From assembly GCF_003086295.3 (NCBI RefSeq), contig NC_092051.1:23183940-23247939 (forward strand): 64,000 bases of DNA. The letters are read 5' to 3'. Each line of letters opens with the position of its first letter. Positions within the stretch are counted from its first letter, which is position 1. Under the pieces are notes generated by a model that saw only the letters and a program-made list of their open reading frames with translations, ran no database searches and was not told the origin of the DNA. Source of the DNA: Arachis hypogaea. Lineage: Eukaryota; Streptophyta; Magnoliopsida; Fabales; Fabaceae. Positions 10,502 to 20,402 of the stretch are shown in pieces. Made by a program: the position numbers and the translations under genes.

Positions 10502-11360
10502 CACTGCATTACTTTCTTGTTCGGAGAACTCAAAATTCGATTCACAAATCAATTCGCTTCAATGTAAATTCAACTTCGACTAGGAGCGCTAGTGCCGTCG
10601 CGGCGAGGTGAGGCCAGATTATTTGCAGATATCCTTTTTCTCTTTGGGCTTGGGCTGGGGGAATAATCGGGAAAAGCCCACTGTATTATGGAGAGCGAAA
10701 GCAAATTTTGAGTGGGCCAGCCCAATTGTGTGGTTTTTCTTCAAAAATAAAAAAAGAGATGGCGTCGGAGTTGGTGGGGGAGGCAGGACCCTTTCACTTG
10801 AACCGAGGCTCCTGGAGCGCGGCGGAAGCACGGTGAAACGGCGGCAAAAGCACGGCGAAACAGAGGGGAAGCTCGGCAAACAGACGCGGAAGTGCGACGA
10901 ACAGAGGCGTTGCGACGACTCTTGGAGAAGCGCGGACGGCGGCGGTGGCTGGATTGGTTGAAGAACGACCACGAGATGGAAGAAGTTCTTCCGAAGAACA
11001 GAGGCTGTTGCGTTCGAAGGGGTTCTGATCTTCTGGAGTTGAGAGAGAGGCGAGAGAGCTGGGGGAAGTTAGGGTTTTTTGGGTTTTTCCCCATCCCTTT
11101 TCCTGATTGTTAAAACGGCTATACCTCTTTTTTCAAAACCGACCGGATCCTGGTTCGATCAGACCGAGTGGTTCCGGCCGGTTTAGCGGTTTATGACCGG
11201 TCTTTTGACAAGGCTTGTGAGGATTTAAGTAACTACCTCCCATATCTAAGGAATTAATCATTTTCGAATTCAGCTCTTATCTGGACACAAGCCCCTAAAA
11301 TTCAAAAATTACAATCACGCCCATTATTAGAAGGAGGGCCCATGCTTTAACATATTGTTG
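10502..11360. repeat. Promoter region of the RPC10/11 gene and a GC-rich TE-like block
   Basis: Directly upstream of the minus-strand gene. From about 10760 to 11110 it is unusually GC-rich with repeated GGCG/AGCGCGG words but no recognisable protein in any frame. At 11135-11205 it ends in CCGGTT/GACCGG-rich sequence like that at 285-435. It is probably a decayed DNA transposon. Boundaries are not determined. Confidence 0.35.
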
Positions 11361-11370
11361 TGTTACTTGG

Positions 11371-11376
11371 CACGTG
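11371..11376. promoter_or_regulatory. G-box CACGTG
   Basis: Palindromic G-box about 520 bp upstream of the EF-hand gene start. In plants it is a binding site for bHLH/bZIP factors. A role here is inference. Confidence 0.35.
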
Positions 11377-11760
11377 ACTGAGTTAGAAGAAGACAAAGGG
11401 GTGCATATAACATCACAATTAATCAATTATAGAGGAAGTTTCATGGAAGCCAATTCCTTCCCAAGACTATCACGTTTTAATCATTATTATAAATAATATC
11501 CCTTGTTCCCCACCAATGCCCGCCACTCTCCATGAAAAAGTAAAAACAGTGCAGTAACATGTTCACCCTGCACTAAAGTTAAACCATCATTTTTGTTACA
11601 CGGGTTACTAAGATTTGTTAGTCAGTCCATCGTGTTAAATTCAATATGCAGGGTCAGCATTAGAGTATTATTACACACAATAATTCCTAATGCGTAGGAC
11701 CCATCAAGAATTTAGCTCCTCCTAACAACTTGGCATTGTGGAATAGACTAATGCATCTCT

Positions 11761-11766
11761 TATAAA
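11761..11766 (+). promoter_or_regulatory. TATA box of the EF-hand gene
   Basis: TATAAA lies 128 bp upstream of the ATG at 11894. Transcription would start near 11790-11795, giving a leader of about 100 nt, which is a normal plant arrangement. Confidence 0.65.
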
Positions 11767-11893
11767 GGCCATTTCTCCTAACGAATTCCAAGTCATTGCC
11801 CCATTGTTTACACACAACTACAAGTCAGCTTCCAAAGTCTCTTGCTTCTTTCATTCACCTATCTCTAGTTTCTACAGTTTACAAAATAGAACA

Positions 11894-12280
11894 ATGGAAA
11901 GCAGCCAAGGGGAAAAAGAAAGCGCTTCTGCAGAAGCAGCTGTGTTTGAGGACTTGCTGCCGGTGATGGCAGAGAAGCTTGACGTGGACACTTTTGTGTC
12001 TGAGCTGTGTGGGGGTTTCAAGCTTCTGGCTGACCCCGAAAAGGGTTTGATCACGGCGGAGAGTCTGAAGAGGAACTCGGAGCTTCTGGGCATGGATGGG
12101 ATGAGCAAAGAGGATGCAGAGGCTATGGTTAGACATGGTGATCTTGATGGGGATGGGAAGCTGAATGAAACTGAGTTTTGCATCCTGATGGTGAGGCTTA
12201 GCCCCGAAATGATGCAAGATGCTGAGGCATGGCTTCACAAAGCAATTCAACAAGAGCTCACCAAATCATCAACCTTGTAA
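11894..12280 (+). CDS. Small single EF-hand calcium sensor, KIC/PBP1-like
   Basis: Intronless gene of 128 residues. It resembles Arabidopsis KIC (KCBP-interacting Ca-binding protein, a regulator of a calmodulin-binding kinesin in trichomes) and its relatives such as PBP1 (PINOID-binding). The visible signature is FEDLLPVMAEKLDV, then FVSELCGGFKLLADPE and ITAESLKRNSELLG. One canonical EF-hand loop follows (DLDGDGKLNETE, about residues 81-92), and then FCILMVRLSPEMM with an amphipathic C-terminal helix. The pre-loop half resembles a degenerate EF-hand, as in the family. The ATG at 11894 is chosen because the family begins here. An in-frame ATG at 11804 would only add leader sequence just downstream of the TATA box. 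Which of KIC or PBP1 is the closer relative cannot be settled by eye. Confidence 0.9.
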   Translation: MESSQGEKESASAEAAVFEDLLPVMAEKLDVDTFVSELCGGFKLLADPEKGLITAESLKRNSELLGMDGMSKEDAEAMVRHGDLDGDGKLNETEFCILMVRLSPEMMQDAEAWLHKAIQQELTKSSTL

Positions 12281-13329
12281 CTGCTGCTTCTTTCTGTCAA
12301 TAATTGTTAAGTTATTTCGGTAACATGTATGTATGTATGTATGTATGTATGTATGTATATTTATGTTATATCATCTCATCTGGGTTATAAAAAGTTGCGT
12401 GTATTTTTGAATGGTGTCTCTGGTTGAGGACTTGAGGTGCTCATGTCCACCATGAATGCTTATGTGAATTTGAATAATATTGAAATGAATCTATTCAGTG
12501 AGTTCAAACCAGCAAAATGATTGTGTTAAGTTATTTTGCGTGCTAAATATTAAAGCATTTTTGGATAGTTTAAGTCATAGCTTGAGTAATTTTATTTTTC
12601 ATAAAAAAAGCTTTAATATATAATATTTAAATTACCATACTGTACATTGCCTTAAAACATTATGATACAAATATTATGTTTCAATAAAATAATTTTGATA
12701 TCATTAAAACCTAAAAGCGTTTAATATGATATCTGTCAGAAATCTCTGAATTCAAATGGATAATGCTGGTAAAACTTAGTAATATGTATGTATATTTGAG
12801 TACTTGAAACTTAAAATTTGAGTTTGAATCAACTCCTTTGTTCAGAAGATGATCTGAATATTGTAACATTTTTACTCGAAAATTGGCATAACAGATTTCA
12901 AACAATGAAGCACCCTTTATTGCATAATTTATTGTTAGCTATGGGAAATTTTGGAATGTTTGTTTAAAGATTTTAGAAGCAACCTTTTAGGTTTTTACAA
13001 CACCATGGGACATCACTTTCCGTAATACATAATACTAAAATGTTCCAGAGAATCATGCATGCCATCATATTAATAAGCCAATTAATTTAATCACAGCATG
13101 CAACGATGTCGCATCAAGTATTAAAGATTCTGCCTCTGAAAACTGACTATATATCCAGGATCCTACAAAAGCAAATTTCATATTAACTGCTACACAGCTA
13201 AGAAACCAGAGATTGAAGTTTGAAAACAACATAACATTCTCCTTGATGTATGACCAGCTATCCCAACATCCACGAGAAAAAGATCAAGCAACTCCAGATG
13301 CATCAAACCCCAGGGACCAAGAACTGCTT
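12281..13329. other. Spacer between convergent genes
   Basis: Contains the 3'UTR of the EF-hand gene and that of the RS31-type gene. AT-rich, with no further gene recognised. Confidence 0.6.
12325..12358. repeat. (ATGT)n microsatellite in the 3'UTR
   Basis: About eight tandem ATGT units, starting 45 bp after the stop codon of the EF-hand gene. Confidence 0.95.
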
Positions 13330-15412
13330 CTAAGTTCTGGATCTTCGAATTGGTGTTCGACTGTAGAAAATCAATAAGATATATATAAGGTGGAGAAAAC
13401 AATTTTAAAACAGTACACAGAATTAATTAAATTCACTGAAATACAATAAGTAAATGCAAAAGGCTATTGATTAATTTGCCCAACAAATATAATACCTGCG
13501 ATGTCTCCCATATTCAGGACTCCTGTTCCTACCATAGTCAGGGCTCCGAGGCCTATCATATTCAGGGCTCCTACGCCTATCATAGGCTGGACCATTGTAC
13601 CTATCATATACAGGACTGCGTGGACGGCCATAGTCAGGGCTTGGTCTCCTCCTATAACCTGGACTGGGTGATCTCCCATAAGCTCCTCTTCTAGGACTGT
13701 CATAATATCTGTCACCCTTTTCATCATCATCCCTCAGAGCATACTCAACAGACACTACTCTATCCAATATCTTGCTGCACAATTGCAATGCAACCAGAAA
13801 TTCATTCACCAATTTACATGTGGGATCAAATAAGAAATCTCAGAATTCCAACCAATAATATCTAGAATCTCATCACTGACCTCATATGTGTACACTCAAG
13901 AGCTTTAGTAGCATCTTCTTGTGTTTCAAACTGCACAAATGCAAAGTTACGACGAATGCGAACATGAAGAACCTTCCCATAAGGTTCAAAATGTCTTTCT
14001 ATGTCACGAACTCGGGTGCGAATTGGATCAAAATTAATCACAAATAGTGTTTTTGTGGGCCTCTGGTTTGACCTTGAGCCATCACGATGGCGACCACGTT
14101 CACCCTGTTAAAACATAACAAATAGGAAGCCCTCTGATTAAGATCAAGTGGTGGATAGCCAGTGTGCATTACAATTTGAATAATATTAGGTAAAGGCAAC
14201 TAAAAAAATGCTAATTGGGATCCTTTCATACCCTAGCCCACTCTACAGACAGCCTTCGCTTCTCATAACCAAATGGAAAGTTGTCAAGAGCACGAACTGC
14301 ATCTTCAGCATCTCGCTCATCCTCAAAATAGACAAAAGCAAACCCTGCATAAGCAGAACTAGTATTAAAAACATCTAAAAGCAAAAGCAAAGATCAATAT
14401 TATAAAATTTCAACATGTTATCCCTGGCAAGCAGTATATCATCTGAATCAGGGAATTATTTCCCTTGTCGGGAACAAAGGAATACAACACCTGCATATAT
14501 GTGAGAGCTGATGCAGATGATGCTGTAGTGTAGAGGCGTTGAATGATGAAGAAAATGATGATTGCAATTAAAGATTAAAATCCAAAATTGAGATTCTGAT
14601 ATTGTGCATGTCATTGCCAAGCATGCTTCTCCATTCAGATTTCAGACAGCAGTAGTGATTCAAATAATAGATGGCATGGCATGACAGAAATTCAATGACC
14701 CCCTATTTTCAGTGAAGCTAAGCATGGCATATTAAATCGATTGAAGATCATTCCAGTGGAAGTGGTTGGTGCGATGAGGTGAGTGAGAAAATGGAGATGA
14801 TGCTATCGGTAGAAGGAAGGAGAGAGCAGACAAGCATGAAAGGTTTCCTTCTGTAAAAAGTATAGAAGCTCATTAAAGCATATTTTTCCTTAGAACAAGT
14901 TCCTGCGTCAAAATAAACACTTATAAAATGGAGGATTGCTTTGCCCCCACAGAAATTTTCAATTCTTTCTGCGTCCATTTTATTTTCCACCAGGATTACA
15001 TTACATTAGCAACAATCTTCCAACTCCAAAAGCAGCATTACTAACAAATAATATACCCTCATCTCCAGCATCTATCAGTGTCAAACCTAATTCTAAGTAG
15101 CTATTAGTGTTAGATGAACTACCTATAACCTATCAATCAAAGATTTTCCAGCATCTACTAGTGTAATTGCAAAAAGCCAAAAACACGTTGCAATTTTACA
15201 AACCCTAAACATACATTAATACAAGACAGGTGATATTGGTGAAGTGATCATTCAGCGTGCAACAGAAACCGATCAAAACCGAATAAATGAGTGATACAAG
15301 AATTACCAGATTTCATGTCAACGCGCTCAATCCTGCCATACTTGGCGAACAAGCGTTCAAGCTCTGACTGACGAGTATCGTACTCAAAGTTCCCAACGAA
15401 AACCGGCCTCAT
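13330..15412 (-). CDS. RS31: Arginine/serine-rich splicing factor, RS31-like (plant RS subfamily)
   Basis: Nuclear pre-mRNA splicing factor of the plant-specific RS subfamily (RS31/RS40/RS41). Five minus-strand exons (15412-15307, 14344-14232, 14104-13881, 13774-13496, 13360-13330) join to 753 nt, 250 residues, close to the family length. RRM1 starts at the N-terminus ([15 protein letters not shown]1 GFAFVYFED). RRM2 follows ([11 protein letters not shown]1 [10 protein letters not shown]). The tail repeats RSP-x-Y units ([32 protein letters not shown]) and ends [11 protein letters not shown], encoded by a last exon of only 31 nt. The internal RS repeats are tandem at DNA level. The 962-nt intron 1 (14345-15306) is the longest. 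In this family a long intron is alternatively spliced to control protein output, so it is a candidate for that. Confidence 0.93.
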
Positions 15413-16325
15413 CTTCGCCTTTGCCTTCAGAACCAAGGGTTTTTTTTCCTAGAACAAAGAGAGAAAGAGTTATAAGAATCAACGAAGGACGAAAAAAAAA
15501 AAAACCATAACCCCTGACAAATAGGGGTCATCGCTCTAAAATTGCGATAAGTTTGGAAAATCGAATACCAATGAATCAATTAGTACCTGAAAAGCTTGGA
15601 GTCTGTTGGGGAAAGTTACGGGTAGGGAAGGATCAAAAGGACAAAGCTAAAAGCACACTGGGAACAGGCAAGAGAGTGATGTTTCTTCACCGTGTTGAAA
15701 TATATACTCTGATTCGGATAGGATTTCCACCACAAACCAAACCCTAATTTTGAACTTTAAAGGAAAAAATAAAAAATAAAAAAATATTGATGACTATAGT
15801 CATTAGTCAATACTGAGTTGGATTAGATTGATAAGGAATTAAGGATGTGGTCTGTGCTTGTAGTTGTGGGAGTTCAGCCCATCAATAAAAGTCAATGGGT
15901 GCAACCCATTTAGATCATTTTTTTTAAATCGTTCTTACAAAACTCGATCCAAGTTAGAGAGAAAAGATTTGATTTGTGAATTATTTACTTCGAAATAAAT
16001 TCAAATTAAACAAAATATACATTACACTAAAAACGTCTAGAAACTGACAGTTAAAATATAATAGGTCTTTAAATAAATAAATAAATAATGAGTAATATTT
16101 TATGACAAAATACGAATAAATCTTTTTATATTTATTGTTGAGCACTCTAAATATTGTGCAATTCATTTAGATTATTTGATCTATATTTATCTTTTTTCTT
16201 AGAAAAAAAAAGGTTTTGATTTTAGTTTTTATGACCAAAATATAAAAAATAAAAAATATTGTTTTATTTGATTATTTATATTTTGAATTTAAAGAAAAAG
16301 AAGAAAGGCAAAAAAAATTATATTA
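15413..16325. other. Upstream region of the RS31-type gene
   Basis: Contains the leader of the minus-strand gene. A minus-strand TATATATTT at about 15698-15706 could be its TATA box, about 290 bp before the ATG. From about 15760 it is AT-rich with no gene. Confidence 0.45.
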
Positions 16326-16330
16326 ATAAA

Positions 16331-17020
16331 TGTTCATATCTTATCCTAACAACTAAAGTCAGACACAATAAAGATAAAAGACTCGATCTATAAAGGAGGT
16401 TTTCAACCCGTACTCGACCTCTTTAAAGAAGTCGAACACCGCAAAAGAGTTCAAGCTCTACTTGTCTAAGCAAGTAAACTACCTCCACGAATCTCTCATA
16501 TTATCTCTATCTTCCCTAAAAGATAGGTCTCAACAACTCTCAAAATAAAGAGAACGGTTATCCATCAATAAAGATGGAACTACTCAAAAGGTGGTCACCT
16601 ACTCTACTATAAACAGGGGCGGAGACAAGTGTTGGAGAAGGGGGCACTGGCCCCAAATTAAAAATTTTAATGTATAAAGGTCATTAATTTTTATATTAAT
16701 CCCTCCTTAATTTTAATTTTTTCTTCTTCTAAAATTATATTTTTATGTTAGCCCCCTCCTAAGAATTACTCTAGCTCCGCCCCTGACTATAAATATACTG
16801 ACACCCCTTAGGTATATTTACGTTCTAATCTACTAAAAAAATCTGCCTAAAATCCTTACTAACTTAAGCATCAGAGTCTCTTACAGGTACCACCCCTCAC
16901 CTCCTCACGAGGAACTTAGACAGGCGGCACCTCGGCATCAACAAGTCGGACGCTGCCATACAAGGGAATTTGGACCTCATGTTTAGCCCCAAATCAACGT
17001 TTTAGGTAACCTTTGGAACA
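16331..17020 (+). repeat. 5' LTR of Tat-like element
   Basis: Homologous to 25079-25587 over its whole length except for the hAT MITE insertion. A PBS-like stretch TTGGCACTGGTGCCGAAG follows at 17021-17038. The donor tRNA was not identified. Confidence 0.9.
16614..16785. mobile_element. hAT-type MITE inside the 5' LTR
   Basis: A 172-bp element with an 11-bp perfect TIR CAGGGGCGGAG (right end CTCCGCCCCTG). It is flanked by a perfect 8-bp duplication ACTATAAA at 16606-16613 and 16786-16793. An 8-bp duplication with CAGGGG-type ends is diagnostic of the hAT superfamily. It is absent from the 3' LTR, so it arrived after the retrotransposon. Confidence 0.93.
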
Positions 17021-17394
17021 TTGGCACTGGTGCCGAAGACTTAGGATTCATTCTTTAACAATGGCAGGACCACCAGTATTAAGACGGCCACACTGCGTCT
17101 AAATCCGAATCCGAGCCCCAACCAGAGGACCATGTCATTATACTACCTCCACCACGGCAAACGCATGGTCCTCGCGGGGAAGGGACATCGGGAAACTTCC
17201 ACTCAAGGCGAATTCATTCAGAGATCCACCATCCTGAAAATGAGGAACCCCCTCAAACAATGGAAATACTGGGCCTAGTCCATGGTCAACGAGGACGACT
17301 AGAACCGCTAGATCAACAGGCTAAATAATAGCGAGAAGTAGAGCGAAAACTGCGGAGAGAGGTAAGACGACAAAGGGAGCTGGAAGAAAAGCTC

Positions 17395-18100
17395 ATGAAG
17401 TTAGAGGCCGACCTTCAAAATCGAAATAACCGATCAGATCGGAAAGAAAATCCCCTAGGTGGAGAAGACCCGTTCATAGAGGAGATCATGCGGGCTAAAG
17501 TTCCCAGAAATTTCAAAACTCCCGACATAGATCTGTACGATGGAACGATTGACTCGAGACACCATCTGAGCAACTTTAAAAGGCGGATGTACTTGGGCAA
17601 TGCCTCTGATGTTACCTGCTGCAAAGCCTTCTCGACCACTTTGATTAAAACGGCAATGAAATGGTTCGATAACTTACCGCCCAAGTCGGTAACTGGCTTC
17701 GACAACCTGGCGAGGAAGTTTCTGACCAGGTTCTCTATCCAAAATGATAAAGTGAAGCACGCGCCGAGCTTGCTAGGGGTTAAACAAGAGGTCAAAAAAA
17801 ATCCTTCGAGAGTACATGGAAAGGTTCAATAAGGCATGTTTGGAGATACAAAACCTACCCACCGAAGCGGTGATAATGGGATTAGTTAACGGCCTTAGAG
17901 AATGGCCGTTTTCTCAATCCATATCCAAACAACACCCAGATTTCTTAAACGAAATGCAAGAAAGGGCCGAAAAATACATCAACATGGAGGAGAATTTCCG
18001 ACTAAGGAAACCTTTCCCTCGACCCAACCTACCCTATCCACCTTGGAAAAAAGAAAAAGAATCCAAGATGAAGGAAGAACACAACCTGGAGAAACCTTGA
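17395..18100 (+). pseudogene. Gag of Tat-like element
   Basis: Capsid-type retrotransposon Gag in two frames. The first frame (17395-17832) has IDLYDGTIDSRHHLSNFKRRM and MKWFDNLPPKSVTGFDNLA. The second (from 17816) has LVNGLREWPFS and ends near 18100. One frame break lies near 17795-17816. Further remnants up to about 18420 show a mutated nucleic-acid-binding region. Not translatable as one protein. Confidence 0.8.
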
Positions 18101-18450
18101 AGATACCACAACTACACCCTCCTCAGGGTTTCTCTAGTAGACGTTTACAGAGAGATATGTCACACCAAAAATCTTCTAGCGCCTCGTCCGATCAAACATA
18201 AGAAGGTAGGACGCTGGACAGAGTATTGTGAGTATCACAAACTCTATGGGTAATCTACTAATAAGTGCTACAATTTGAAGAATGTCATAGAAAAGTTGAC
18301 CAGAGAAGGCCGATTAGACGGATACTTGGCTGACAGATCGGACGATCCGAGAAAGAGAAAGAGAGACAAAGAAGGGGGACGACAAGAACGTCCACTTCAG
18401 ACCCCGGAGTGATATATACAGATGATTAATGGGGGTTTACTGGAGGAGAA

Positions 18451-18848
18451 ATGTCAAAATCATCATGGAAAAGGCACCTTAAAGAGGTTTATCAAGTCGG
18501 GCAAGATAGTAGACTACTCGACTTGCCCACCATCTTATTCACTAAAAAAGATGCTCAAGGGATAACACTTGGGCATGACGACCCCGTGGTGATAAAAATG
18601 ATCATTACCAATGCGAGCCTCCATATAAATCTAATAGATCAAGGTCGCTCGGCAGATATTTTGTTTAAACCTGGTTTCGATAAACTCGGATTAGAAGAAA
18701 AGGATTCGAAGGCATGCTTGGATAACCTCTTCGGATTGGGAGATATGCCGATTCGACCTCTTGGATACATTTTCTTATTATACACTACTTGTGGAAAAGG
18801 TGCAAAATCGAAGACGTTAAGCATTGATTATATTGTGGTTGACATTAT
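18451..18848 (+). pseudogene. Protease region of Tat-like pol, 5' part
   Basis: Open frame with ITLGHDDPVVIKMIITNA and IDQGRSADILFKPGFDKLGL, the aspartic-protease region of Tat-type pol (the usual DTGS/DSGS active site reads IDQGRSAD, so it is mutated). It is cut at 18848 by a solo LTR. The same frame family resumes at about 20403 with TSAYNALIGRTTLNRL. Confidence 0.7.
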
Positions 18849-20398
18849 TGATGAGCGAATATTTTATACGGTTTTTGGCATTATTTTCATATAGTTTTCA
18901 TCATGTTTTGTTTAAGTTTTATTAACTTTTTATAGGTTTTAGTGCAAAATTAACATTTTTGGATTCTACTTTGATTTTGTGTGTTTTATGGTGATTTTAG
19001 GTATTTTCTGGCTGAAATTGAGGAGTTTGAGCAAAAGTCTGATTCAGAGATAGAAAAAGGACTGTAGATGCTGTCAGGATCTGACCTCCGTGCACTCGAA
19101 AAAACTTTTTTGGAGCTACAGAAGTCTAAATGGCAAGCTCTCAATGGCTATGGAAAGCTAACATTCAGATCTTCCAGAAATAGATAATAGTCTATACTTT
19201 GCTTTGGAAATGAAGGCCCAAAACTGGTGTTTAACGCCAGCCACCAGCCCCATTCTTGGCGTCCAGCGCCCACTGGGGAGTAGCTGGCATCCAACGCCCA
19301 GGATGGAGTCCCTAGCCAGCGTTCAATGCCCCTAAGGGGTACTAGCTCGTGGATTTCACTCAAGCTCAGCCCAAACACTCACCAAGTGGGCCCCAGAAGT
19401 TGATTTTCGCACTAAAAGACTAGTTTATCTTATTTTCTGTAATCCTTAGTTATTAGACTAGTATATATAGAACAAAGATCATCCTTGTTAGAGATCTTTG
19501 CCCATTCGAACCTTTCTTTATTTTTTTCTGTATAGTATGAGTCACTAACCTCCTAAGGTTAAGATTAGGAGCTCTGCTGAGTTTCATGGATCAATAATAT
19601 TACTGTTCTAATTCAATATGTCTGATTCTATTCTCTTATGCAACCTTGTTCTTCATCTTATGAATTGAGGGTGACCCATGACAATCACCCTTGTTCTACA
19701 TGGGTTCCGTACAATTCCTGACCTGGATAGCATTGAACTAAAACTAGAGATTGCATTGCGAATTCTAACAGAGCATCTGAGCAACTTTGGATATGTGACA
19801 TGAAATTCCGTTGACTATGGGTGCGTAAGGTCTCTGTGGCGCTAAGGCTAGAGTCAGAGAAGCAGCACTTTCTAATCCGGAAGATCTGCCTTATCTGTGG
19901 CACCTTGAGTAGGATCGCGAAGGGGAGTGGATTGCTTAGAGCTTCATCTTCTGCTACATTGAGAAACCTAGAAGTGTCTTGATGAGAGGACATGAGTCAC
20001 TTCAACATGGTGGATTGCTGCAGTAGAGGAGATTAACTTGATGAGAGGACATGAGTTAATCACTTATGGTTGCCATTGAAGGAATCAGAAGGTTATTGAA
20101 GAAGACAGTAAGAAAAGTTAATGCGAAAAGACAAAACATCTCCGAAGCCTCAACCATTCTTATACCATTGAATTCTTGTCTACCTAGTAACGTTTTATTT
20201 ATTTATTTTGTTTTATGCGTTTTCCGTGACAAATTATCATTTCTATCCACCTAACTAAGATCTGCAAGGTAACCACTACTTTTTCAAACCAACAATCTCT
20301 GTGGGATCGACCCTCACTCACCTGAGGTATTACTTGGACGACCCGGTATACTTGTCGGTCTATCTGTACGAATTCTGCAGAGCCAGTTTCGTGCACCA
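18849..20398 (+). mobile_element. Solo LTR (TGATGAGCG family) inserted in pol
   Basis: A 1550-bp sequence beginning TGATGAGCG and ending GTTTCGTGCACCA, flanked by ATTAT (18844-18848) and ATTAC (20399-20403), a 5-bp duplication with one change. No internal retrotransposon sequence is present, so it is a solo LTR from LTR-LTR recombination. Homologous in reverse orientation to the LTR at 58668-60394. It contains GGCGT(T/C)-type palindrome remnants at 19230-19335. Confidence 0.85.
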
Positions 20399-20402
20399 AT
20401 TA

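Noticed and set aside
10619..11113. Long open frames on both strands in GC-rich DNA
   Set aside because: No domain or codon pattern is recognisable, the frames overlap each other on both strands, and the region ends in TE-like CCGGTT sequence. High GC alone explains the lack of stops.
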